Source: Williamsia sp.
GTDB taxonomy: Bacteria > Bacteroidota > Bacteroidia > Chitinophagales > Chitinophagaceae
Length of the DNA stretch: 64,000 nucleotides
NCBI GenBank assembly: GCA_015069695.1
Contig: JADCRZ010000018.1
Span: 1 to 64,000, forward strand
Reading direction: 5' to 3'
In this document: in pieces, positions 29,779-40,437 of the stretch
Layout: each line of letters begins with the position of its first letter
How positions within the stretch are numbered: position 1 is the first letter of the stretch
The notes under the pieces: generated by a model
Seen by the model: only the letters and a program-made list of their open reading frames with translations
The model's database searches: none
Told to the model about the DNA's origin: nothing
Position numbers and translations under genes: made by a program

Positions 29779-31959
29779 CTACCGTCCGCCACCCGGGCAG
29801 TGCGCCCGCAAATAGGCAGTAAACAGGTCAGACAAATGCCGGCTGGTGCCTTCACCTTCGCTGATGCCATGTGTCCGGTTCGGATAGCTCATGAGCTGGA
29901 ATTGCTTGTCCCATTTCACGAGTTCGTTGATCAGCATTTCTGTTCCCTGGTAATGCACGTTGTCATCGCCGGTTCCGTGTACAACCAGCAGGCTGCCCCG
30001 CAGGTTTCTGGCGTGTGAAAGGGGTGAGCCGGCCTCGTAATCGGCCCTGTTTTCCTGCGGCAGTCCCATGTATCTTTCCTGGTAAATATTGTCGTAGCAC
30101 AGCTGGTTGGCAACCGGTGCTATGGCGATCCCGGTTTTATAGATTTCAGGATACTGGAAAAGCAGGTTCAGGGTCGTGGAACCGCCTCCGCTCCAGCCGG
30201 TTACAGCTACCCGGCTGGAATCAACCCATTTCCATTCCAGGATCTTTTTTGCAGCCATGGCCTGGTCACGGATATTGATGATACCGATTTTCCGGTAAAT
30301 GGCTTTGCGCCAGGCAGCTCCTTTGGGTGCCGGTGTGCCGCGGCCTTCTACCGCCATCTGGATATACCCTTCGGCAGATAAATCGCCTGCGTACAACCTG
30401 TTGGCCGTACCCAGGCTGCCGGCTGCATCCCTGACTGTAAGGCTGGCTGGTTCTGCGTATACGTTGAATACAACGGGATATTTTTTGGTACTGTCGAAGT
30501 TCCGGGGTTTTATCATCCACCCGTCCATGGTCACGCCGTCCTCTGTTGTAACCTGAAAAAATTCAATGGGTGGTGCTTCTACCCTGCCTCCTCTTCCGCC
30601 AGCTCCGGAACTGAGTGAGCGGACAAGTTCGTGGGCTGGAAGACTGACCCATTCTGTTTTTGAGGGATGGGCCAAGCTGGAATAGCTATGCAGGGCAAAC
30701 CTGCCGTCGGGTGATATGTTGTAATTGTGCGTACCCTTTTCTGCTGCCCCGGAAAGCAGGCGGGGCTGGTCGCTGCCCTGGAGCGGGATGCTGTACAGGT
30801 ACTGCTGCGTGGCATTCCCGGGAGATGCCGTGAAATACGCGGTTCCGCCTTTTTCATCTACCGCGCTCAGGCGGATCAGGTCGTAATTTCCGCGTGTAAG
30901 CAGGGATTCTTTTCCATCGCGCGTGATGCGGTACAAATGGCGCCAGCCGTCCTTTTCTGATACCCACAAGAAGGCCTTTCCTCCCTCGATCCAGTTCCAC
31001 CCCGTCGGTTCGTCCTGCACATCGATCCAGGCCTTGTCCTGCTCGCTGTAAATAGAAGTAGCCGCGCCTGTGAGGGCATTACAGATAAATACCTTTGCTT
31101 CGTTCTGTTTCCGGTTAAGCTGCTCCAGGATCAATTCCGAGCTGTTGCCGGCCCATTCCATCCGCGGTATATAGTGCTGGCGCGGATCACCCGGCACCTT
31201 CATCCACTGCGTCTTTGCGGTGGCAATATCCAGCACGCCTACCTTGCAGGGTGAGGGATCTTCTCCGGCTTTGGGGTATTCAACAGGTTTTACAAAGGAG
31301 TAAATAGAGTCGGTATTGTTGATAAGCAGAAAGTTCCTGATCTTGGTCGCATCGATTTGCCAGTAAGCAATCCGGCGGCTGTCAGGGCTCCAGCGAAAAC
31401 CATCCCGGCAATCAAATTCTTCTTCATAGGCCCAGTCAAACGTACCGTTGATCAGCCGTTCTGTTCCGTCCTGTGTAAGCTTGGTTAATTTACCGGTCGC
31501 TAAATTTTCCACGTAAAGATTGTGCTGCGAAACAAAAGCGGCTTTGGTACCATCGGGAGAGATCTTGGCAAACTGGAGGGAGGAAGCCGGCAACCCCTTT
31601 CCCAGTTGAACAAGCGTATGCCGGCTCAGGTCTGCCACCCAGTAATCACCCCGGGTATTCTGCCGCCACACCCTTTTGGTGTTTGTAAACAGCAGCAATT
31701 TTGTTTTATCATCTGTCAGCGAAAAACTCTGAACAGCCAGTGGCGCGGTTTGTCCCTTGGGTATAAGGAGTGAGGAATCAACCAGAACGGATCGATTGAA
31801 AGAAGGCAGTTCGTATGCTGCGATAGCACCTCTTTCAATTGTATAATAACTGCTGCCGTTGTTGGCCCATTTCAGGGCCCCGCCCCGCTGTGCGCAGAGA
31901 GAAGTAACCCAGATACAACCGATCAGCCAGCAGATGATTTTGCCAGAATTCATATTCAA
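29779..31959 (-). CDS. S9 family peptidase (DPP-IV-like)
   Basis: DPPIV_N beta-propeller; VTGWSGGGSTTL catalytic Ser motif; GDDNVHYQGT. Confidence 0.93.
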   Translation of the reverse strand: MNMNSGKIICWLIGCIWVTSLCAQRGGALKWANNGSSYYTIERGAIAAYELPSFNRSVLVDSSLLIPKGQTAPLAVQSFSLTDDKTKLLLFTNTKRVWRQNTRGDYWVADLSRHTLVQLGKGLPASSLQFAKISPDGTKAAFVSQHNLYVENLATGKLTKLTQDGTERLINGTFDWAYEEEFDCRDGFRWSPDSRRIAYWQIDATKIRNFLLINNTDSIYSFVKPVEYPKAGEDPSPCKVGVLDIATAKTQWMKVPGDPRQHYIPRMEWAGNSSELILEQLNRKQNEAKVFICNALTGAATSIYSEQDKAWIDVQDEPTGWNWIEGGKAFLWVSEKDGWRHLYRITRDGKESLLTRGNYDLIRLSAVDEKGGTAYFTASPGNATQQYLYSIPLQGSDQPRLLSGAAEKGTHNYNISPDGRFALHSYSSLAHPSKTEWVSLPAHELVRSLSSGAGGRGGRVEAPPIEFFQVTTEDGVTMDGWMIKPRNFDSTKKYPVVFNVYAEPASLTVRDAAGSLGTANRLYAGDLSAEGYIQMAVEGRGTPAPKGAAWRKAIYRKIGIINIRDQAMAAKKILEWKWVDSSRVAVTGWSGGGSTTLNLLFQYPEIYKTGIAIAPVANQLCYDNIYQERYMGLPQENRADYEAGSPLSHARNLRGSLLVVHGTGDDNVHYQGTEMLINELVKWDKQFQLMSYPNRTHGISEGEGTSRHLSDLFTAYLRAHCPGGGR

Positions 31960-31998
31960 CGAGTTGATTTACTTAATAGATATTTTAAAAACACGGAT

Positions 31999-33738
31999 CT
32001 ACCTTTCAGTGCTTTCCAGCTTTTCCTGCTGCGGTGAAGACAGGGTAAGGGCGGAAGGCGATTTCACCCGTTGAACAGTGATGTAATACATCTTCCTGAT
32101 AGCAGCCGTATCAAACAAAGCGGCCTGTCCATCTACCAACGTGCTGCTCTTCCATTCTGTGGTAGGAAAAATTTTCAGCTTGATCGCATTCCGGTTCAAA
32201 GCCAGCGGCAGGTCGAACCCGGCAACGGAGTTTGTCCAGCGGTAAGACACCCTTTTCTGATCATCGCTGAAATAGTATTCCAGTTGCGGAATTTGTGTGG
32301 TGCGCAGGTACTGGTCAAACACCTTGGTATAATCATGCCCGGCCTGCTTGCTGATATACGCAACGATCTGGGGTGTGGTAACGGTCTGGTGATAGAAGGT
32401 TTTGTTTAATCCGCGGATGATCTGCCGGAAGAGCTCATCGTTGTCGATGCTGTGGCGGATGGCATGGATCATGTTGCCGGCTTTGGGGTACATATCGCCG
32501 CTGCCCTGGTCATTCACATCATAATGGGCAATAATGGGCCGGTCGTTCCGGATGCCCCGGCGGGTTCCGGCGTTGTAATCGTTGCCTGCCGTCTTGCCAA
32601 AAATATAATCTACATACAGGGTTTCGCTGTAATTGGTAAAGCCTTCATGAATGTACATGTCTGCCAGGTCTTTGCTGGTGATGTTGTTGCCAAACCATTC
32701 ATGGCCGCTTTCATGTACAATGATAAAATCCCATTTCATGCCGAGGCCTGTTCCTGAACCATCCCGGCCCCGGTAACCCGGCTTGTAGAGATTGCCATAG
32801 GCAACGGCCGACTGGTGCTCCATGCCGGTGTGCTGCACATCAACCAGTTTATAACCATCTTCATAAAACGGATAAGGGCCCATCCAGTATTCAAAAGCCT
32901 TCAGCATATTGTGTGTTTCGTAGGGCAGGTAGGTTTTGGCTTTTTCAAGATTGTAATCCAGCACCCAGTAGCTAACATCCAGGTTTCCTTTTTCGCCCTT
33001 GTATACCTCCTGAAAGCTTACATATTTGCCGATATAAGGAATGATGCAGTAATTGCTGATCGGATTTTTGACCACCCATTTTGAGGTGGTCGTACCATCC
33101 CCGTTGTTCTTTTTAGACTGAAGCCGGCCATTGCCAACAGCTACCAGGGTATCCGGAACCGTCATGGCCAGCGAGGCACCCTGGTCAGGCTCATCGCTCT
33201 GGTGGTCTTTGCAGGGATACCAGATGGAAGCACCCAGTCCCTGACAGGTAACAGTCATCCAGGGACGGCCCAGCGAGTCTTTGGCAAAGGTCCAGCCACC
33301 GCTCCAGGGTGGACGAGTACTTTCGTGCGGTTTGCCGGAAAAATAGACGGCGATGCGGTGAACGGATAGGGGAGCCTGCGACTGCTGGGCTGTTTCTACA
33401 TGCCAGGCGTTGCCTTCGCGGGTAAAAGAAAGCCGGCTGGTATTGTCGTATACAACGCTGTCAATTTGAAGGGGGTCCTGCAGGTCGATCTGCATGGCCG
33501 GCGGATGCTGCTTGCTGAGCACTTTGTATGTGATCACGTTGCATCCTTCGGTTGTTTTGTTGAGATAATCAGGTTTTACGGAGATGTCGTACCGCTGTAC
33601 ATCCCACCAGGCCCGTTCCGGCGTAATGCTGCCCCGCAGCGTATCTGCATGGGTAAACACTTTTTCTGCCGGCTGCTGGGCACGAACTGTAAGAGAGAGA
33701 GTAGCACAAAGAAGCAATACAGGTAGTAAACGGCTCAT
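31999..33738 (-). CDS. M1 family metallopeptidase
   Basis: IIVHESGHEWFGNNITSKDLADMYIHEGFTNYSE. Confidence 0.93.
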   Translation of the reverse strand: MSRLLPVLLLCATLSLTVRAQQPAEKVFTHADTLRGSITPERAWWDVQRYDISVKPDYLNKTTEGCNVITYKVLSKQHPPAMQIDLQDPLQIDSVVYDNTSRLSFTREGNAWHVETAQQSQAPLSVHRIAVYFSGKPHESTRPPWSGGWTFAKDSLGRPWMTVTCQGLGASIWYPCKDHQSDEPDQGASLAMTVPDTLVAVGNGRLQSKKNNGDGTTTSKWVVKNPISNYCIIPYIGKYVSFQEVYKGEKGNLDVSYWVLDYNLEKAKTYLPYETHNMLKAFEYWMGPYPFYEDGYKLVDVQHTGMEHQSAVAYGNLYKPGYRGRDGSGTGLGMKWDFIIVHESGHEWFGNNITSKDLADMYIHEGFTNYSETLYVDYIFGKTAGNDYNAGTRRGIRNDRPIIAHYDVNDQGSGDMYPKAGNMIHAIRHSIDNDELFRQIIRGLNKTFYHQTVTTPQIVAYISKQAGHDYTKVFDQYLRTTQIPQLEYYFSDDQKRVSYRWTNSVAGFDLPLALNRNAIKLKIFPTTEWKSSTLVDGQAALFDTAAIRKMYYITVQRVKSPSALTLSSPQQEKLESTER

Positions 33739-33794
33739 AAGCTTGGTTTTATGTGGGAGATCACGCTGCTCAAAGCTATCTAAAATCCGCCGGT

Positions 33795-35066
33795 TTAATG
33801 CGAGATGGCGTGATCAGTCTGTATATCCTCGCCTTTCCAGATTTTCACGGTGGTCCAGGGAAGGTCAGCGCCCAGCCAGAAGGGATTGCTGGCTGGCAGT
33901 CCCAACACCAAAAAAGCTTCCGAGCACAGATAAAGGCTGCCGGTGGAAATATAATTTTCTCCGATGCCTGGCTGGTGGCCATACAAGCCGATCTGCAGCC
34001 AGCCCTTTGCATCAAATGTACCGGGTGCCTCTGTTTGCCGTTTGATCATGGTATACAGGGCAGCCCTTACCTGCCGGGGCTCCAGTTCCTTGGGCAAGGC
34101 TTCCATCAGGGCGATCTTGGAAAGCAGGTGGAAAGCACCATAGCGGTAAGCAAGCGAGCGGCCCAGGGGCGGATAAGTTCCTTCCGGTGAGATCAGCCGC
34201 TCCTGCACGGCGGCATAGCGTTGGGCCCGGCGCAGTTCTTCTCCCCATAATTTTGCGTACGGACTTTGCGGATCGTGTTTGACCAGCGCGTCGAGGGTTT
34301 CCAGTAACATGGGGTGCATCACAAAGCTGTTGTAGTAATCCCAGTGAAACTCGGCCCCATCGCCATAGGCTCCATCACCCTTGTACCAGCTCATGAGCTT
34401 TGATACCGCGGTATCGACCTTGGCCCTTTCGTAATTGCCTTCGTAGGTCAGCAGGGCCGCCTCAACGGTAGAGCTGAACAAGACCCAGTTGTTGTTGCCG
34501 GGTTTGATGACGCGGGAAGATTGGAGGGCTTTAAAGACATTTTGTTTGGTGGCTTCATCCAACGGTTTCCACAACTGGTTGGGGGCACGCAGCAGGGCTT
34601 CAGCAAAAAAAGCAGCGTCTACGAGCGGCTGTGCGCCACTTTTGAAGTTCATGAAGTCGGCAGAAGCAGGGTCCACGGCATTTCTGATGCACTGGAGAGC
34701 CAGGTCAATGTATTTTTTGCGCAGCTTTCCCTCGGGCGTGTTGTCAGGGCCCAGTTCCAGCCAGGGGGCCATGCCGGAGAGCAATCTTCCAAAAGCTTCT
34801 AAATAGGTAAAAGAAGGCCGGTCTTTAACGTTGGGAGCGGCCTCGACCGGCATCTGCACGCGAAGCTGGTTTTTGCTCAGGGCATTCAGCACCGGATCAG
34901 CAATGCGGGTAAGCGTTTGTACAAGATAAGCCCGTTCCTGTTCCCCCTGCTTTTCGCCTTGACCGGCTTGCTGTGCCTTGGCAGGAGAAAAGCCCACAAC
35001 AAATAGACACAGGGCGGTAAAAGTCTGTTTGGCAGCGCATCTGATAGTAATAAATCTTATATACAT
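33795..35066 (-). CDS. DUF2264 family protein
   Basis: GDGAEFHWDYYNSFVMHPMLLETL, SPEGTYPPLGRSLAYRYGAF. Confidence 0.85.
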   Translation of the reverse strand: MYIRFITIRCAAKQTFTALCLFVVGFSPAKAQQAGQGEKQGEQERAYLVQTLTRIADPVLNALSKNQLRVQMPVEAAPNVKDRPSFTYLEAFGRLLSGMAPWLELGPDNTPEGKLRKKYIDLALQCIRNAVDPASADFMNFKSGAQPLVDAAFFAEALLRAPNQLWKPLDEATKQNVFKALQSSRVIKPGNNNWVLFSSTVEAALLTYEGNYERAKVDTAVSKLMSWYKGDGAYGDGAEFHWDYYNSFVMHPMLLETLDALVKHDPQSPYAKLWGEELRRAQRYAAVQERLISPEGTYPPLGRSLAYRYGAFHLLSKIALMEALPKELEPRQVRAALYTMIKRQTEAPGTFDAKGWLQIGLYGHQPGIGENYISTGSLYLCSEAFLVLGLPASNPFWLGADLPWTTVKIWKGEDIQTDHAISH

Positions 35067-35216
35067 CTTTGGAGAGGGATTTTTTAAACAGCTTTGGCCG
35101 GAAGCATAAACTTTCCTGGTTTCAAATGTACAGCACCAGGCCGGGCTGCGGAAAGAATTTTAAATTTTGCTTGTATGGACTGTAAAAATTATTTTTGAGC
35201 AAACTAACCCGTTCTT

Positions 35217-35660
35217 ATGCCGGATGAAGAAAAAGAAGTTGTAGAGGCGATTACAAAAGCGATCGACTTGTACAAACAAACTGCTGATAACTTGCGTGTT
35301 GTATTGATCATTTTTGGAACTGTCGGAATTGCAGCAGCCCTGTTCGTAACTGCTTTTGCCGGCGCTGATTTTATCAAGTCTGATGATGCCATCAGTATTC
35401 GTATTGCAGCATTTATAGCTGCGCTGTGTTTAACAGCTTTAACAGCCTTTAATGTACAGGCAAAGGGCAACAACGCCAGAAATGCTTTCCGCCACCTGAA
35501 CCATGCCTACCTGATGTACAGGATCGGAAGGATTACCGTAGCCGAACTGGTAAAGGCAAAAGACGACGCCGAAAAAATCATAGGCAGTGTGGATTTTCAA
35601 ACTTCTATCCACGAAAAGCCGGTGAACGGACCAGACAAGCTGCCGGCTAAATCAATGTGA
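35217..35660 (+). CDS. Hypothetical protein with two TM segments
   Basis: VVLIIFGTVGIAAALFVTAF and IAAFIAALCLTALTAF helices. Confidence 0.65.
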   Translation: MPDEEKEVVEAITKAIDLYKQTADNLRVVLIIFGTVGIAAALFVTAFAGADFIKSDDAISIRIAAFIAALCLTALTAFNVQAKGNNARNAFRHLNHAYLMYRIGRITVAELVKAKDDAEKIIGSVDFQTSIHEKPVNGPDKLPAKSM

Positions 35661-35870
35661 ATTTTCCTTCTTTTTGCAGAGGTTGCCCCATTTTTCAGGA
35701 GAAAAGATGGAAGGTCAGGTGCTGCAAAATAATAAATACCGCTTCCGCTCTTTAAAAAGTTATAAAAAAATTATAACATTGCACTTTACTTTGGATTCGA
35801 TACTCTCTAAAAAAACCTCACTTGCTGCCATTATCCGCCACAAAAAGATTATCTTATCTAATCGACCTAT

Positions 35871-37046
35871 ATGCCATTTCGCGTCCTGAGTAGGCCTTTT
35901 CTCCGTAAATCCCTATTAAACAGCAATTTAGGTAACTTTTCCTTTTATCTTCTTCTTTTTTCCTTGCTTGTTCTCGCCGGCTGCTCCAATCAAGAGCAGG
36001 AAGCCGACACAGACATCTATAACAACCTGGAACTGAACGGAAAGATCAACACGTTTCCGCTTTGTGTGGTACTATCAGACAAGCTGGACGGCAACGATTT
36101 TCCCGCCGACCTGAAGGAATTGTGCAGCTTTTCCAAGACGACCTGTAAAACCCTGCCCATCGCCGGCATCCTGCGCTCAGGCGCCGACATCTATTATACA
36201 TATAACTGCTTTGCAGATCTTAAAATACCCGCCGGAACCGGCAAAGATGAAGCAGGCATCACACAGGCAGTAGAAAAGCAGGTAGCTGATTATTACTCCA
36301 CCACCAAGCTCAAAGAGTACGATTCCCTGCTTACCCCCAACCTGCCCGACTGGAACATCCGGAACCTGCCTGCCATGTATATCAGCAATACGTCAGACAG
36401 CGTATTTTTCTACTCAAACCAGCCCGGCCATCCTTCCAGCATCCAAGTTGGTTACCGGACCTACCCGGTGTACACCAGCGTGGCTGATTTAAGGAAAGAC
36501 ATCGACGCGCTGATCTGCAAGCGGTACGAAAAAGTAGCGGTGTTCTACAATCCCGTGTTTATGGATTCGGCCAACAGGCCTTTAAAGCCCTTGTTTGCAG
36601 CCCGGGGAAAAACAGCCGGCGATTCCTGTTTAGGATCAGCAAGATGGGAAAAACTTCATGACGGTACAGGAGGTTTTATGCTGGGAAGACTGCTGGAAAA
36701 GGACAGCAAAGGTTGTGGCTTTGTTGCACCGCCCCCCGCTCCTTCCATCGCAACCCGCAAACCAGACAACAACCCGGACCAGGCAGCGCAGATACCAACC
36801 AGTCCGGTCCGGAAAAAACCGGAACCGGCCGCCCCGGTTGCTTCTTCTGCAGACCCGGCATTTGACGGACGCGCTGACAACGCGCGGACCGACTACCAAT
36901 GCTTCCGGCGCAGCGAACCTGTTTGCGAACAGGATGACAACAAAAACTTTACCGGCAGAAGGGTGCAATACTGTTATAACAGGGCAGGCCAGGTTGTCAG
37001 AACCATTGTGATCTCAAAATGCGAGGCCGACTGCCGCTGCTTCTGA
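35871..37046 (+). CDS. Hypothetical lipoprotein with Cys-rich C-terminus
   Basis: LLVLAGCSNQE lipobox; C-terminal CFRRSEPVCEQ...YCYN...SKCEADCRCF. Confidence 0.65.
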   Translation: MPFRVLSRPFLRKSLLNSNLGNFSFYLLLFSLLVLAGCSNQEQEADTDIYNNLELNGKINTFPLCVVLSDKLDGNDFPADLKELCSFSKTTCKTLPIAGILRSGADIYYTYNCFADLKIPAGTGKDEAGITQAVEKQVADYYSTTKLKEYDSLLTPNLPDWNIRNLPAMYISNTSDSVFFYSNQPGHPSSIQVGYRTYPVYTSVADLRKDIDALICKRYEKVAVFYNPVFMDSANRPLKPLFAARGKTAGDSCLGSARWEKLHDGTGGFMLGRLLEKDSKGCGFVAPPPAPSIATRKPDNNPDQAAQIPTSPVRKKPEPAAPVASSADPAFDGRADNARTDYQCFRRSEPVCEQDDNKNFTGRRVQYCYNRAGQVVRTIVISKCEADCRCF

Positions 37047-37081
37047 TATATAGTTTCAAGAAAATAAGCGTTATCAATAAA

Positions 37082-38458
37082 ATGCATACAATGAAAAGGC
37101 TCTTTGTACTGTTCAGCTTGCTGACTGTTTTTCTTACATCCTATGCACAGCCAAACCAGGCTATCAGGTATATTAAGATAGGCAATACATACCGGGAAAC
37201 CAACCAGTATAAAGAAGCCGAACGCGCATTGACTGCCGGGCTGGCATCTATCCACCAGCTAAGAGACCGCTATTGGGAAGCAGTGGCTTATGAAAATATG
37301 GGCCTGCTGTACCGTGATATGGAGGATAGCATAAAAGCGCTCCGCTATTTTGACTCTGCTTCCAGGATCTACCAGCAGCTGAACCTGGAAGGAAGCCGCA
37401 TCTCCATGATCCAACTGGGTGAAAGCATCCGCAAAAGAGCCGAGGCTTATGCAGGGATAGACATTGGCTCAACCGGCGTGAAGCTGAGCATTGTACAAGT
37501 TACCCTGGGACGCGAAGGCCGTTACATTTATAATACGAGCAGGGACAGTTCTATCAACTCCAATTTTGCCGATCTGAACTCCAGTGCATTTGAATCCGGA
37601 AAGAATGCCATCCGGCAATTCTTTACGATCATCAACAGCCTGGGCATCAAAGAGGACCATATTTTTGTTGCTTTCAGCAGCGGGGTATTACAGGCACTTG
37701 TGAACCGCCGCATGAGCCAGGACAGTGTGGCCCACATCATTGAGCAGGCTGCGCAGGGCGTTATGCCTGGCTTTCGCCGCCCCATCGAATTCCTGACCGG
37801 CGACCTGGAGGCCAAATACACCAACATGGGTATCGTGCTGCCCAAGTACAAGGAAAGAAGCGTGAGCATCGACATTGGCGGTGGCAATACAAAAGGCGGA
37901 TATTACAATACAAGCGGAGCTTTTGAAGCTTTCTCCCTGCCTTACGGCTCCCGTTTCCTGACGCTGACAGCCAACCAGGATGCACTGCAGGAAAGTATCC
38001 TGTCTGAACTTAAATTATTCAACCAACGTCCCGGCATCCAGAACAAACGCGAGGTATTTTTCCTCGGAGGAATTGTATGGGCCATGGTGAACATCATGTT
38101 TCCTGAAAAAGCCCTTACCGATTATGTAGAATTTACCTACAGCGATGTCACGAATTTCCAGAAACTTTCTTCCGGCGATTATACCAACCTGATCAACTAT
38201 ACAACCGATAAAATCAGCAAGATCACCGACCCGGAACTGGCCTCCCGCGCCCAGAAAAACCTGGAAGCAACCCAGAACACCTTTACGTCTGAAAACCTGC
38301 GCAGAGGTGCTTTGCTGATGGGCGGCATCATGAATGAGCTGCAAACACCTACCCTGAAAAAGCGGTATTATTTCTTAAGCAAGGGCAGCCATATAGCCTG
38401 GGTAACCGGGTATGTCGTGTACAACATTTCTGAAAAATATAGAAACGCAGCTGAATAA
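37082..38458 (+). CDS. Exported TPR + Ppx/GppA-like (ASKHA-fold) fusion
   Basis: Signal peptide MKRLFVLFSLLTVFLTSYAQ, TPRs, AGIDIGSTGVKLSIVQV and VSIDIGGGNTKGGYY phosphate-binding motifs. Confidence 0.75.
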   Translation: MHTMKRLFVLFSLLTVFLTSYAQPNQAIRYIKIGNTYRETNQYKEAERALTAGLASIHQLRDRYWEAVAYENMGLLYRDMEDSIKALRYFDSASRIYQQLNLEGSRISMIQLGESIRKRAEAYAGIDIGSTGVKLSIVQVTLGREGRYIYNTSRDSSINSNFADLNSSAFESGKNAIRQFFTIINSLGIKEDHIFVAFSSGVLQALVNRRMSQDSVAHIIEQAAQGVMPGFRRPIEFLTGDLEAKYTNMGIVLPKYKERSVSIDIGGGNTKGGYYNTSGAFEAFSLPYGSRFLTLTANQDALQESILSELKLFNQRPGIQNKREVFFLGGIVWAMVNIMFPEKALTDYVEFTYSDVTNFQKLSSGDYTNLINYTTDKISKITDPELASRAQKNLEATQNTFTSENLRRGALLMGGIMNELQTPTLKKRYYFLSKGSHIAWVTGYVVYNISEKYRNAAE

Positions 38459-38490
38459 TTTTCTTCGCCAAGCCCCCTATCATCGCTGAT

Positions 38491-39591
38491 ATGAAAAGTA
38501 TATTGCCTTTATTGCTGAGCCTTGTTTTGTTTGCCGGTTGTAAAACCACGAAAACTGTTGCTACCGGTCCATCCGGCAACGGCGCAGTGGCTGCTGTTAC
38601 AAAGACTGGTTTCTTTGATTGTTTTGAAGAAGGCCTTACCGCCAGCGGGCAGCCCGTATGGTGTGAAGCGTCTGCCATTCTTTATGATGGCAATAAGTTT
38701 TTTCTCGCCAACGACAAAGACATGCCTGACCAGCGATCTTCGGTATTTTACTGGACAGCCAAAAAGGGGTTTGCTGATACCAGCAGATCGGCTGTTTACC
38801 TGAATTCGCCGGTGTTTAAACAGGCAAAAAAGTTTGAAGACTTTGCCCTCACGCCCGACGGACGCATTGTTTTTTTATCGACCGCGTTTGACCGTGTAAA
38901 ACCCGGCGCGACCGATTGGAACGGTTACAATACCATTCTTTACTGGCAGGCAGGCAATGAAAACGACCCGCGTGTGCTCAGCGCCAATCATACCGACAGC
39001 ACATCCGTATTCCTGCGCGACAAAATATCCAAAGTACTTACTTCTCCCCTCTTTCCGCAAGGAATGCCTTATTTTAAAATAGAAGGATTGGCCGCCACCA
39101 ACGACCGGCTTTATTTTGGTATCCGGGAAGAAGGGAAAAAATTTGATGAGTTCAGCTACAAGGTAAAGATCGTCTCTGTGGGCTGGCATGTAGCCAATGG
39201 ATTTATTGAGCTGGGAGATGATTACAAGGTGCTGATAGATTTCAATGTAACCGCAGCTTCGCCCGCGCTCAAACAGCCCGTGGGCCTGTCCAGCATTGAA
39301 TACGATCAGTTCAACAACCGCTTCCTGATCCTGACCTCCCACGAAAACGGGGAGAACCTGGATGCTTACTTGTGGACAGCCACTCCCAGCGACCTGGAGA
39401 AAGGCACACTCACCCTGGTAAAAGATGCCAGTGGCAATCCACTTCATTTTTCCCACAAGGGAGAAGACATTGCCGTTGTCAGCAAAAACCGCGTTGTAAT
39501 TATCCATGACGACGACCGCGTTAAATCACAGGTCAACGGCCAAACCAGGCAGCCCAACCAGGCAGCTTACAGCGTGGTGGAATTCCGGTAA
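38491..39591 (+). CDS. Beta-propeller-like lipoprotein of unknown function
   Basis: LFAGCKTTK lipobox; EDFALTPDGRIVFLST, IEGLAATNDRLYFG. Confidence 0.6.
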   Translation: MKSILPLLLSLVLFAGCKTTKTVATGPSGNGAVAAVTKTGFFDCFEEGLTASGQPVWCEASAILYDGNKFFLANDKDMPDQRSSVFYWTAKKGFADTSRSAVYLNSPVFKQAKKFEDFALTPDGRIVFLSTAFDRVKPGATDWNGYNTILYWQAGNENDPRVLSANHTDSTSVFLRDKISKVLTSPLFPQGMPYFKIEGLAATNDRLYFGIREEGKKFDEFSYKVKIVSVGWHVANGFIELGDDYKVLIDFNVTAASPALKQPVGLSSIEYDQFNNRFLILTSHENGENLDAYLWTATPSDLEKGTLTLVKDASGNPLHFSHKGEDIAVVSKNRVVIIHDDDRVKSQVNGQTRQPNQAAYSVVEFR

Positions 39592-39930
39592 GTCATCTGA
39601 ACTTTCCCTTCAGGCGAGTCCCTGCTGCAAAATGTTTCTTTAGCAATATCTCAAGCGGGGATTTGCCTGGGAAGTGTATTAACTTGCCCCTGTACCAGAA
39701 CTTTCTGCTGGACTCCCTTCTCTTCTGCCTGCCCTTTCTCCCCTCCTGTTTACGCTTCAGGCCGGATTTTACCCCGTTTGCTAAGTTCCGGGCACCCTTG
39801 GGAAAATAGTTCGGATCTTAAGCAGGTGATATTTTGTAACTTAGTTCTTACTGATCCTGCTTACCTGCCTAATCATACCCGAATAAATTTTTTCTCATTT
39901 ATTCATCTATTCACCATTTAACTCCAATGT

Positions 39931-40437
39931 ATGAGCCTTAAAACCTTGTTACACCACCTGTGGGAAGCAATTGACAAAGTTTTCAAGAACGCTTCCAAAG
40001 AAGTCCGCGAAGTTGCCCTTCCCGTTGCCGTAAAAGCTGTTGAATCATTAAAAACCCTGATCGACCTGGACCAGTCGGATATGGTCGGGAAAATAGCCGG
40101 TCCCAGGGGTGTGGTATTTGAAGATAAGGTAAGACAACTCCTGCCCAAGATCCTTCTTGAGTTGAAACTCGTCGAAAAATGCGCCAGCAAAGAGACAACG
40201 GAAGAGATCATTGCCTGTGCCGTCAGTGAACTGCGCCTAAGCTCCGACAGGGCCAAAGACGCTTTTTTCCACAGCATCAGCGCCCTGCTCCTCAAAGACT
40301 TATCAGATGGCAAATTAAGCTGGTCGGAATGCGTGGAGCTGGTTGAGTTCTATTACAAGAGCCAGCACAAGCCAGCAGAAGACAAGCAGGAAACAGAACA
40401 ACAACCTGAGCAACCGAAGGAATTGTCTGAACCATGA
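39931..40437 (+). CDS. Hypothetical helical protein
   Basis: 168-aa ORF; its last two codons and stop (gaa cca tga) lie inside palindromic element A. Confidence 0.65.
   Translation: MSLKTLLHHLWEAIDKVFKNASKEVREVALPVAVKAVESLKTLIDLDQSDMVGKIAGPRGVVFEDKVRQLLPKILLELKLVEKCASKETTEEIIACAVSELRLSSDRAKDAFFHSISALLLKDLSDGKLSWSECVELVEFYYKSQHKPAEDKQETEQQPEQPKELSEP

Noticed and set aside
29779-33738. S9 and M1 peptidase neighbours as a novel proteolytic system
   Set aside because: Common secreted peptidases in Bacteroidota; adjacency alone is weak evidence.
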